A DNA stretch of 64,000 nt, from positions 4,884,001 to 4,948,000 of the forward strand of contig NC_083524.1 in assembly GCF_032362555.1 (NCBI RefSeq), given 5' to 3'. Below, piece by piece: positions 22,801 to 34,800 of this stretch. The DNA comes from Amyelois transitella. Taxonomy: Eukaryota; Arthropoda; Insecta; Lepidoptera; Pyralidae. The position numbers and the translations under genes are program-made. Under the pieces are notes generated by a model. It worked only from the letters and a program-made list of their open reading frames with translations, was not told the origin of the DNA and did no database searches. Position 1 is the stretch's first letter. Each line of letters starts with the position of its first letter.

Positions 22801-25800
22801 ACGGGCCAACTGCACGAATAGACCATGCGTCGCCCGGTGCTGTTGAGATGTCTCCCGAAGTCAGGGTAGCCGTGGTCCATATCCACAGGGAGGGCATAGC
22901 ACCCATCTAGTTTCACGTAGTCCACGCCCCATGACGCGAAAGTTGCGGCGTCTGAAATATAAGAAATATAGGTACTAAGTAAAATTTAAATTTTGATTTA
23001 TTTGAATTTTGTAGAAAAAGAAAAAATCCACTAGGCAGCTGTAAAGAATTTTCATAGTATCAGTAAAGAAGAAGATTTTGGAAAAATACGACGAAATAAA
23101 AAATCGTAAAATATATGGACTGAACAACAAATTATGTTGACAAAGAATGGAACAAGTTGTCAAAACACAATATGTTTACGCAGTTTTAACACTAGTACAA
23201 CATTTTATACAATTAACTACAGGATGCGTTTTAAGAGTAAGATTGTAAACTTTGATTGAAAATTATGATCTGTGATATAATCGAGCTACTCTGCTTTCAC
23301 ATTCAGGAGAAAGGCGTATTCAGTCACTGTTTTTCAATTGATTATGAGCAAAATTTTGTTTCGTTAGTTATCGATTCAGGAAGATATCAATTGATAGCCA
23401 TTGAACCATTTCTGATTTATGTATGCGTGCACGTCACGTAACTATGTCGGGTAATAAACTTAACTAATGCAGATGATCACTGAATCGGCACATGGAAAAA
23501 TATCGCTAGTAGTTTTTATCGTCATTATAGTGATAGAAACGTACGTGTCAAAATTATACTTGTCAGCATTCAGAACAGCAATCGATATGCTTCAGAATTG
23601 TTAAGTCTATCTGAGAATTAAATGCAATAGATCTTACTGCTTTAGCTCACAAAACGATACTAATTTACTCTATCAGGAACTGAGACCTAACCAATGCTTT
23701 TACGATGAGGCAAAATTTGGTGAGAAACCTTTCACATTCAAGCAACCATGATCCAATATGGGTTAGGTTACGCTGCAAAATTTTGAAGGTGAGACGGGAG
23801 TCGCTTTGTGAAAAAATCGAACTTAACCAACTCTCCTTTTCTGAGTGGTGTAACCGAAACAAACGCCAGGAGGAAGAAGAAGAAACTACCTACACGTCTA
23901 CGTTAAACGGTAGTTATTATATTTTACAGGCTTCTTCCTCCTATAGTCCTATAATATTATGAAGCGTGGTATATTCACAGTATACCATCATTTTGAAATC
24001 ATTTTCACAAAATTTCTAGTCTTACAAATTTTTCAACGAAATTATAGGTCATGTTTCATTTAGCCGACACATTAGGTATTTCTCAATTGCAATTTGTCTA
24101 CTTTCTCTCTGCACTCGCGTCAGTTACGTAGTTTCCTGGCCGATACTAATTGACACTAATGTTGATGATGGACATGTAAGACAAAAAAAAACTTGAATCC
24201 ATTTAAGTTTTCATGATTGTGAGTAAACTACGTGCATTTGACATTATGCGGCTTTAAAATCAAATCATTGAGGTATTGTTTCTTCAATGTACTAAATATC
24301 ATATAGGTACTTCAAAAAATAGTAACTAGGTCTTTATCGATGCTCGAAAGAAGCCGAGTGTAAGGGGGGCCTTACTCCCACTTATGCCAAATACAACTAA
24401 GTGGTTATTACATAGTTTTCATATTATTCTTTTAGCTATTTATGAAAAGAAAAAATAATGTATTGATGAAACGTCTATTTCAATATTGACGTTATCGGTG
24501 AATGGTCTTGAGTTACTAAGTAATACTTAAAATTGGTATGTAGGTTAAGTTAGGCCATCGCTATTATTGTTAAGAAACAATATTAATTTTATATCAAGCC
24601 GTTCGTGCTGTTGCAAATGCTAGAACTATTAATTTTTCATTGATATGGCGACAATAAGTAGATGTTAAAACGTTTAAAAATGTAATTGAAACATGTTTAA
24701 CAATTTAAATATGTCTTTCTTACTTAGACATATTCTCCTCAAATCGGGATTATTATTTAGGCAATGAGATAGCAATCGAACCTGTCACTATCTTCGAATC
24801 TCTTGAGTTTTATTTCTATGGTTCAATTCCAAAGGTAATAAAGAAGTAGATAGAAAGTAGATGGAATACAAATGAGAATACTTTTATTGCACATAAAATC
24901 ATAACATAACGTTTTCGTCGTTTTTTGAATCCTCATACAGAAGATTGACTCGTTAAAATAACAATTGTTATAGTTAATTACCAAGCATAAGCAAGCTATG
25001 ATAATGTAATATGCGTGTGAAAAAAAATTAAACAATATTAATTTCAGTACACTTCACAAGTGATTAGCGTTAAAACAGATTAAGTAACATGAATGATGTC
25101 TCTACTTGGATGATGTCGAAATGACTACTCTGCCTGCTAATGGATTTGTAAGTTCCTATCGTTACAATAGTATGCGGTAATCAAGCTCTTATCATTAAAA
25201 AACCCCGAGCACGTAATTTTGCTTTAATTTAGAAGTAAATAGACGTTCTTATATCACATCTTATCCCTTACTAATTACCGGCATTACAGGCCAACAGTCT
25301 CAAAAAGATTGAAAGGCTTTGCTCAACTGGCTGAATTGAAATTCAGATAGTGACAGGTTGCAAACCTCCATCTTCTTTACCGAAAAGAAGAATTCCAAGT
25401 TTATTAGCCTTTTTCTTGATTGATTGACAAGGAAAGACAAGCGGCTGGCACTTACTATTAATGTTTTCGCGCCCGGACCATCAAATATATTCGATTTTAA
25501 TATTTCTTTTGCCAAAACATAGTAGTCAGTGTAATTATTGGTTTCAGTTTCAGCGTTTATTATCGCAGTGATGAAACATGATTGTGAATCGTAGTCCCCT
25601 CAGGGAAAGAGGCATGGTTGTATGTGTGTATGTTAACTCACCACCAGCCAAATGGCCGACGACACCCGGGTACCCGGCGCATGTGAAGTTTCCGTAGTCT
25701 TCGTAGATGCCGAACTTCAAGCCCTTACTGTGAACCTGAAATAGAAATTAATGAAATTTCATTAAACGTCAGTGTTTGCTTTCATCTAAACTAATATTAC

Positions 25801-28800
25801 AATCGGAAAAATATTAGTAGAATGGTTTGCAATAATTTTATTCACGAAGTGTTGGGCCGATATTGATGAAAATACTAGGAATACTCTTTAGGAGTAACAA
25901 AGGCTACTTTTATTCCAGAAACTTCCCATGGGAAAAAAGTCGTAAAAAAGTTAGTCGAATAATAATAGTATATATTTTGTGGCTTTTTATTGTTTGGGGT
26001 GCGTAATTCCATTGCTCTTATGCTTCGAAACAAAGGATGCAATAAAGTGCTGATGCATTAAAATTTTATTCCAATGGAAAAACAGATGGCGGTTCTTTTA
26101 AGGGCTTTTATTGTTGCTCTAAGCTTCGCATAAAATACTATCACAATAGGAAATCAAGCCAATAAATATGCAGATTTAATTCGAAACTTAGGTGTATCTC
26201 TACATAACCCTGTGTTGAGAGGAAACCAGCTTCCTCTGTAACAGGTATTGATCTGTAGATCCTTCGTTATATAAAGGCTCCCTTCACCGGATACTACAAT
26301 ACTTAGCACCAACAAATATTTAGCTCTATTGGGCCATTTAAATAAATGTCAATTAACAACAGTTTCGAACTGTTCTTAAATATGACGTTCTTTCTCTGTT
26401 ATTTGAAAAATGTTATGAGAGTGTTATAAGCCTAGGGTACCTATAATTTAATTTAAGTAAAAATACCATTATTACATGTCGCAGCCTGTTTATCATATCT
26501 GTAAAAAGCTAAGTTTTAATCTAAAGATAATGTACCTAAACATAGTTGCCAAATAAATAATATGAACTAAAATGTGTCTTATATTCGATAGGTAATATTT
26601 TAAATGGACGACGCCAATATGTTAAATAATAATTTGTGAAATAGTTAAAAATAAATTGCTGACGTAAACTTAAATCAACTATCGTGAAATAAAAAAGATT
26701 TTAAGTATAAAAGTTAAAGACTTACAACTTTAAAACTGAATTTCACTATCATGGAGACCACCAAAAAACAAAAACAAGGTAGCGATTTGCATAACAATAA
26801 AACATTTTTTACTAAAATAACCGATAAATCGGCGACTTGAATTATATCTAACAAATATCCAATACTTTTTAGTACATACAAAAAATAAAGCAGAAGTATT
26901 GTAATATTTAACGTGTTTCAATTTAGTTATTGTTAGATAATCATGGTATGTTTTTGCGAAATAAGACCTCCGACCGCAAGAACTTATATGATTCATTGCA
27001 TCCATTGATCATAAAATTTAAACTAAACGAATCACAACGAATTGTCGGTAACATCAAGCGGTAGGTTCAAGAGATATAACGACTAATTGGATATAGATTT
27101 GCATGATGATTTCATTGTACAACGTTAAATAATGGTCATAATATTATCATAGTGCTGTTCCCGGCACCAGTAGAAAAATAATAGGACCGCTCTATCTCTT
27201 TCCAATGGATGTCGTAAAAGGCGACTAAGGGAAAGGCTTAGAACTTGGGATTCTTTTTTTAGGCGACGGGCTTGCAACCTGTTACTTTATATGAATCTCA
27301 ATTCTTTCAGTAAGCCAAACAGCTGATCGTGGCATATCAGTATTTTCAAGACTGTTGGCTCTGTCTACCCCGAAAGGAATATAGACGTGATTATATATAT
27401 GTATGTATCATCACAATCAAACAAAATACTTTGTACATACGAGTATAATTCTTTATACTAGCGGGTCTATATCGAGTATTTTTCTCTTATGTACAAAGTT
27501 CCACCATGGTATATACTCGTATATACATATAGCCTATTCCGCAGATAATTTATGTTTTTAACGGTGAAAGAATTTTCATAACCCGTCAGTATTTTATTAC
27601 AAACAAATTTACAAAGTTTAATATTGCCTTTTTATTTAAATCTGGCTTAGCTAGTAATTATTTGAAAATCATTTTAATTATAACGCTTTTCAGCACTACA
27701 TTATCTAGCTAACAGATACTCAAATATGAAAGTGCTATAGAGAGATATATGAACTATATACTTTCAAGAAAAATTTAAAAACTATCTTTAGAGCATATTC
27801 AAAACCATAATTCGTATTCAATTTGCCCTAAAACATAGTTATTAATGTAGAAATCAGCTGGTTAAAGATTTTTAAATCAAAGCAGCAGGATATTGTTTAA
27901 GTTCTTAATGAATATATATAAATAGGTACTTAGTTATGTTTGACCTCGGGTAATTGATTATATCCAATACGTAAAATATTTCATCAAAACTGGCCCAGCG
28001 GTTTAGCCGTGACAGGTGATAGACGAATAGACAGGCAGACTTTCGAATTTATAAAATTAGTATGGCTGGATTGCACAGTATATGTCTTGCTTCACAGTCA
28101 GTAACTATATACATATCAATACCAATGTTAAATAATTGTCAATGAAAACAATAGCCCAATATGAAAGTGCAGTAAATGTCTTGCGACATATATTACGAAT
28201 GCTTACCACTAATATAAATGCTGGTGTTGTTGTCTGTCATCTTAATATTCTATCCTTATAATCTGCCGTTTTCGTAAGACTAACTCCATCATATCTGCAT
28301 GTATGTAAAAAAACCCTATGTCTATTAAGAGTAAGATGACAAAGCTGAATGTGTAAAAAAGGGAACGTACAGAAATGATAAAATATTTCCCGAAAGAATG
28401 CAAGTCTCTTGTATATGAGACAAACTTTACCCAAATTATGCAAATATCGCGTCTTTAGGACTAAACGAATGCTTTTTGAAAAATGAAAAAAGTATGTTAT
28501 AGGTATTTCATGAAATACGAAACTGTTATAATTTTATCAATAAACCCGTCTCGCTCGTACGTAGTTTTGCCAACTCCCAGGCAAAATAAGTATAATAAAA
28601 CTAGGTAACAACTATTTTAAAAATCCTGTTATCTCGCGGTGACTTCTGTAAATTATGAAATCTTTTATGAAATTGGCATTTTAAATACATCATCAAATTA
28701 TATTTGATCGTCGTTATTAGTTTATTTCCCAAATTTAAGTTTAAACTGAGGTTTGAGACAAATGCGTAACTGAGTTATCGCTCTATACTCTCGTCATTTT

Positions 28801-31800
28801 GTAGTCAGATCGTGATTTGGATCTCGTGGGAACTAGCTCTTGTGAAATAGCGATGTGCCACCGTGCGACAGCTTCCTTTATTTTACTCTGCAATTTATCA
28901 TCGCACACTATAGTTTAGAATGTCGCATAGTATTTTGTAACTAGGTACATACCTAGTTTTTAACGTCGCTAGTCGTTAATAAATGAAATGCCCTATATGA
29001 TGACAAGCAAATTCAGGAAACTTTTTTTCAATGAACATAAAATCAGATGTTGCAGTAAGAGATGGTGAGCAAAGAATCGAAAAATAAGTATTTGCCATGC
29101 ATAAGGGTGAATGATAACAAATTTTGAGTCGAGGGTACAACTGCACTTCTAGCTACCTACACGGTTCTACCATTGTAAACCACCAAAATGGTAGAAAATA
29201 TTAATATGATGACGATAGTAAGTAACTTTTCTTTTAAGATTTCATTAATAAAAATAAATTATTATGATAACACTAAAAAAACAAAAATTACGTCCGTTTT
29301 ACATCAAATGCAATGAGGAATATGAGATAACAATTAAAAAAATCCTGTTAGATAAGGTATCAAAAATATTTACGATATCCGGCCATGCGATGATCACTAT
29401 TAATTTCGCTAACACAATACCAAATTGCTATAACTTAAAAAAAAAACAGCAAAGAATTTCAAAAAGGTCGCTATCTTGATCCGCAACCTCTTTTATTATT
29501 CCAAGCGGGTTAGCCTGAGGCGTGAGAACCGCGCCCGATCCTAACATGAAGGTCTCAGATAGATCCCAAGATACAAGAAATGTTGTAGCTAAAGCTGTAT
29601 CACTTATTGTTTATTTGTATTGTCGGCTCGTTCACATAACTATAGGGCCACGGGGATTTCGAAACGATTGTATGTAATGAGTTTGTTGCAACGCAAACGT
29701 TTAGCTCTTAAGATTTTTTTGCGCCAACAATGTGATGGCTGTTAGTTAATTATTTCCTGTTCTTGTTGTTATTATTCATTGATTTGTATTTTCATTGTTA
29801 CCAACAATCATTTTTAAGTTAAAATAATCAATAAAGAAAATATTATTTTACAACCAATTAGTAAAATCAGAGTATTAATAAAATGATAAATTTTACAAAT
29901 AAAAATATATCATCTTTTTTCTTATTTCTTTGCTTTTGTCATTATTTTAACTTGATTTATAGATCTTTATTTATTTTTAACTAATTTATTAACTTGACGT
30001 GTTTACTTAGTGTTCTTAACTTAGTTGTGCCAATTATACAAAATAGTACCTACCTATCGTATTTGATAACCGCTGTGACTCAGCGGTAGTACGATTGTCT
30101 GTGACACAAACAGTCTAGAATTTACTAATTCTTGTATGCTATTTACTAAAAATTGCAAAAATATCATGCAATTATCAAGGGCACACCGTGACAGACCATG
30201 ACACACGAAGGATTCGTGACACATGCGTGACAAGCGATGACAAGGCATTCATCGCGATTCGCTATGACATGTATTGTAGGTACTTCCGACATTTTGTTGT
30301 ACACGTATACGGGAAAATTACAATTAGTCTCTTATAATCATCATCCCTTTGGTGTAAGTCCTGGTTGTGTCCTCACTTCTAGAAGGACACAACTACCTAC
30401 AACTGGGATTAACGCCTAACAAAAATAATGACATTGATCATGGACATTACGTAAGTCAACTTTATACACGAAGAGACTCACGTCAGAAAGGACAGCAGGC
30501 CAACTCTTGAATTTGATTCGAACTCGGAATTCGAAGTTTGAAAGTTTGAACCAGTGTCACTATTCATCAATTTTTAACGGGGCAGCCAATTAAGACTCTT
30601 GTTCTATTGATCTTCAGTTATGAGATGAATCGAAAGTTTTGTAAAAAAAATTGTGAAAAGTCAATCCAGAAATTTATTTATAAAAAATCTGTAGATTAAA
30701 ATGAAAGCGTTTGAGCTTCATTTTGATTTTAATTCCAATATCTGAAATGAATTTAACCAAAAAAGCGACTCTCGTTATTCACATAGATATCAATAACTTT
30801 CAAATAAAACTATCATCTCTTCTTCATCTAAAGTTAACTGATTTGGGCCTTTGAAAAGCCACTGGCGTATATCTAATCGGACTTTTCACAGGTTGTCCAA
30901 CGAAAGCGTAAAATTGAAGTCGAGTCAACCGATCAGCCGGCGATCATCGATTGATTGCACTTGACCTCAATGATCGTCAACTGTTACTTATTAACGTTGG
31001 GTGATTCCGGTTTTTTCACACTTTTACCGCGACCTTCGCAGTGGCATAGGCCAGCTGTTTTTTCTCACGGCAAACTGCGCTTGCGTTGACATTGAACCGA
31101 TTTGGTTAGGCTTCGGCCTGTCTGATGGTAGGCGTTCGCAGAAATAATAACGTTAAGTTGAAGTAAGTACCCGTTTTCTAGAGATTTAAATGAATCAGAG
31201 CTTAATTTTTTTTGGCGCACTTATGATTAGAATGACATCAATTTGATTAAATACATTCGAAAATGTCTACCAATAAGGATAGATGTCAGGACTTCGTGAG
31301 GAAAGTTGAGTAGGTCTACGAGTGACTAGGTTACCTTTTTGTATTTAACATTTCAGTAAAAGCAATGAACTAATATTTCATATTGAGTATCACGCACACA
31401 ACTCATTTATAACTACATTTCCATTGTTTGCACTACTAGACACGCATGAAAATTTATAAAAAAGGGTACCCGATCGAGCTTCAGTAAAGCGTCAGCCTTA
31501 GCTTACGAATTTCAGTTAACCACATTCGCCCACAAACTAGTGTAGAGAAAAAATGAATATTCATATATGGCAAGGCAAAACAAAAGATTATTTAAGACTT
31601 GGTCAAGGTGGCTCGATGAGGACATTTCATGACCAATTACGTATAAATATATTGGTCAGATCAATGTGGTCTAGATAAGTGGAACATGGTCAAGTAATTA
31701 CATTTACAAAAACAGGAATCTGTCCGTTACAGATTAATATATATTTTTGACATACACTCCATGACAATATCTCATGATCACAGTCTTTTCTATACCTGCA

Positions 31801-34800
31801 TACATAAAATATTTTAAACTATATGTAATTACGTAGATTCAAATTAATTAAAACCCTTATTATTAAGGTTGTTAAGTCTATTGAAACATGATTTTCAGCA
31901 GGACATTATTGCGACACCATCTCTTTAATGTTGTAAGTATAAAAGACAATAAACACAAAAGCACTACAGGGAGTGCGTCAGCAATCCCAAACGTGCGTTG
32001 GTATGTACCGATGAAACAATTTTTTTTTCAGGATATGTTTTTACTTACATGCTGTTAATACTGAAGCAGCTTGAAGCCTAAAAAGCAATTTTCTCTATCA
32101 TGAGAGAGTCTAATATACTCCAGTAAAATTGTCTTCAGCTGTTTGCAATATTTGCTACAACCACAAGTACACCATACTTGAACAAACCGTACATTTATGT
32201 CATGGGCCATTGTATTAATGTATGATGACTCCTATAATAATCTGAGCCACCCTTACCGCAAGTAGAGCACGAACACAATGCTAAACCACATCGGTCCAAG
32301 TGCACAATCTAGGTTTTCCACCAAACCAATTGAAGAAAGTTCATTGCCAAGAGAATTTCTTCTCCGCGAAGCGTAACCGCCTCCAACCATGGAAAGTGCG
32401 GTAGCGGTAGCGGACGCGGGTACTGTCACTGCGTCTAAATAGCAAATATAAGTTTTTGTATTGACTTATTATTATTTTAATAAAAGAAAAATAATGAAAT
32501 AATGACATCACGAGTCAAAAATCTGCAACATTGAATTAGAAAGCGGTTTGAAAGATGGAAGTAGAAAATAATCATCTCTCCCTAAAAGAGGCTTAATTAT
32601 AGGGGCCTTCAAAAAAGGAAGTTTTCAGTTTGACCTATATATATGTGGGAATGGGGCTCAACTTGATGCAAACACTTTTCAAACACTCAAAATCTTTATT
32701 TGTTCTTCTTGACAAACCAACAACGACAAATCTTTCTTTCAGATCCTCCTTTGACATTGACATCTAGTCAGATGTCAATAGACATAATCATATCCGACAT
32801 TGACAATTAACTTTAGTGTTGCTATACAAACTACTTAAGAATTACTACAAAAAAAAAACAAAAATAAATCATAATTATTCCCACACGGTCATCCTGTTAT
32901 TCATCTGACTCAGATGAATCATCTTCGAGTGAGATCCAGGGCTTCATGTAATCTGCTGAGGAAGTTGTATTAAACGGACCTTCGCTGTTGCCAATCTTCC
33001 TAACAGAATAGCGATCGTTTTGATTTCTTTTAACAATCTCATACGGTCCTAAGTATTTTGGATATAGTTTACTTCCTTGTGCGAATTGGGTCCTCTTAAT
33101 CGCGACCAAATCGCCTGGTTTATAGGTATTGGCTTTCTTTCGCTTCTTATTAAATGATTTCACATTTTCTTCCTGCGTTTTTCCAATGGATTCTTTTGCC
33201 TTCTGTCTGAGCTCTTGTCTTTTCTCGTTAAATATTTCTATATCTTCTTCATCTATTAATTTTTGCAGTTCTATGTCTTTATCCTTCATTTTTGTACCAA
33301 AAAGTAATTCGAACGGCGTCATTTTAATAGCTCTTTGATATGTTCCATTTAGACATCTTTGAACATTGGAGACATGGCGATACCATTTATTAGGATCATC
33401 AACACTTAGTTTGCTTAATACCGCTATTATGATTTGGTGTATGCGCTCAACTTGACCGTTTCCTCTGGGTTGTCCAGTAGTAATCGTATAAAGTGCAATA
33501 TTCTCCCTTCTGCAATATTCTTGGAAATCTTTTGATGTAAAAGCAGCGTTTCGATCCGTAATAATTCTTTCAGGAGCACCAAACGTTTGTTGTTGCAGCC
33601 TTAGTTTCTCTAGAGTCTCTTCAGTAGTCAGCGTCTTGACAGGATAAATCCATGTGAACTTCGTATACGCATCTACGACAGTTAAGATGTATTTATAATT
33701 TTTGGAAGTGGATGTCATTGGCCCCAAATGATCTACGTGATACGTCGACAATGGGACGTCTCCTTTGTCGATCGGATGTAAATACCCTTCCTTTTTACCA
33801 GCTTTATGTGATAGAATAATGCATTCAACGCAATTATTTATTGTCTTTTTAACCTTTTCTGTTAAGTTATCTATAAAATATTCTCTTTTAATCAATTCTT
33901 CTGTTTTTACAGTTCCAAAGTGTCCTCTTTCATGATTCTTCCTTATTATTTCATATTGCATTTTCTTTGGCACAACAATCAGTCTGTTTCCATCTTTAAT
34001 CTTATATAAAATTTCGTTTTGTAAAATATAGTCTTCGTAATTCTGTGTCTCTAAGATATTTTTTATTAGTCTTATATGGGCATCTTCATTCTGAGCTTTT
34101 CTAATACGGGCTGTAGTTTCAGTGAGTATAAGGCAAACAGGATTTCTGCTTAAGGCATCTGCATGTTTCATCCTTGTTCCTGGTCGGTGTTCAATCTTGT
34201 AGTCATATTCTTCTAAAAGGAGCGCCCAGCGAGCAACTCTCGGAGGTAAGTCCTTTTTTTGCAGCGTCATAGTTAAGGCAGAACAATCTGTTATAATTTT
34301 AAATTGTATTCCTAATAGGTAGACTCGAAATTTCTTTATGGCAGCGACTATGGCGAGAATTTCTAGATAGTAACTATGATATTTTCTTTCTGCAGGTGTA
34401 GTTTTCTTACTCATGTAGTGTATAGGATGAAATTGGTCATCTTTAGGGCTTTTCTGTAGAAGAACAGCTCCATATCCATCGGCGCTGGCGTCGGTGTGTA
34501 GCTCCGTTTCTAGATCGGGATTGTATATTCGGAGAACTGGTGAATTACACAAAATCTGTTTCAATTCTATAAAAGCTTTCTCACATTTCTCCCTTTCGGC
34601 CGTCATGGCAACCAAACTTCGCAACCGGTTGAGAAAAAGACATTTCAATTCCTTATCGGCAACTAGTTACGAATAAGGATTTTTTTTTCTTTGTAAGCAA
34701 CTAGTTGCCAACCAAGAAAATTTTTATCGACCATGGCAACTGAGTTTCTCAACCAGTTGTGAAAAATGATTTAAAATTCTTTCTTGACAACAAGTTGCGT

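Larger units (their letters stand above)
22335..25641. other. GH27 introns 3 and 4 region, repeats
   Basis: Apart from exon 4 (22776-22951) this holds a LINE tail (22625-22755), a moderately repeated block near 23650-23890 (CCAATATGGGTTAGGTTACG, GACGGGAGTCGCTTTGTG), a fragment of the (TATG)n repeat near 24735-24800, a diverged copy at 25270-25445 and a short LINE tail at 25590-25635. No other exon was recognised. Confidence 0.5.
25736..32643. other. GH27 intron 2, part between exon 3 and the retrotransposon
   Basis: About 6.9 kb of AT-rich intron. It holds a (TATG)n-tail repeat (27157-27412), an RTE-like tail fragment (27960-28065, CAAAACTGGCCCAGCGG), a truncated SINE head (30066-30115) and a 178-nt exon-like segment on the minus strand (32257-32434). 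No other coding sequence was seen. Confidence 0.5.

Noticed and set aside
33129-33338. Plus-strand open frames inside pol and minus-strand frames inside the MULE gene
   Set aside because: Shadow frames of the real genes; no independent motifs.
34592-34648. Start of the downstream pol part at a Met within the MULE end
   Set aside because: Those residues are translated transposon terminus; the same happens at 36668-36752 on the other side. They are not part of the retrotransposon protein.
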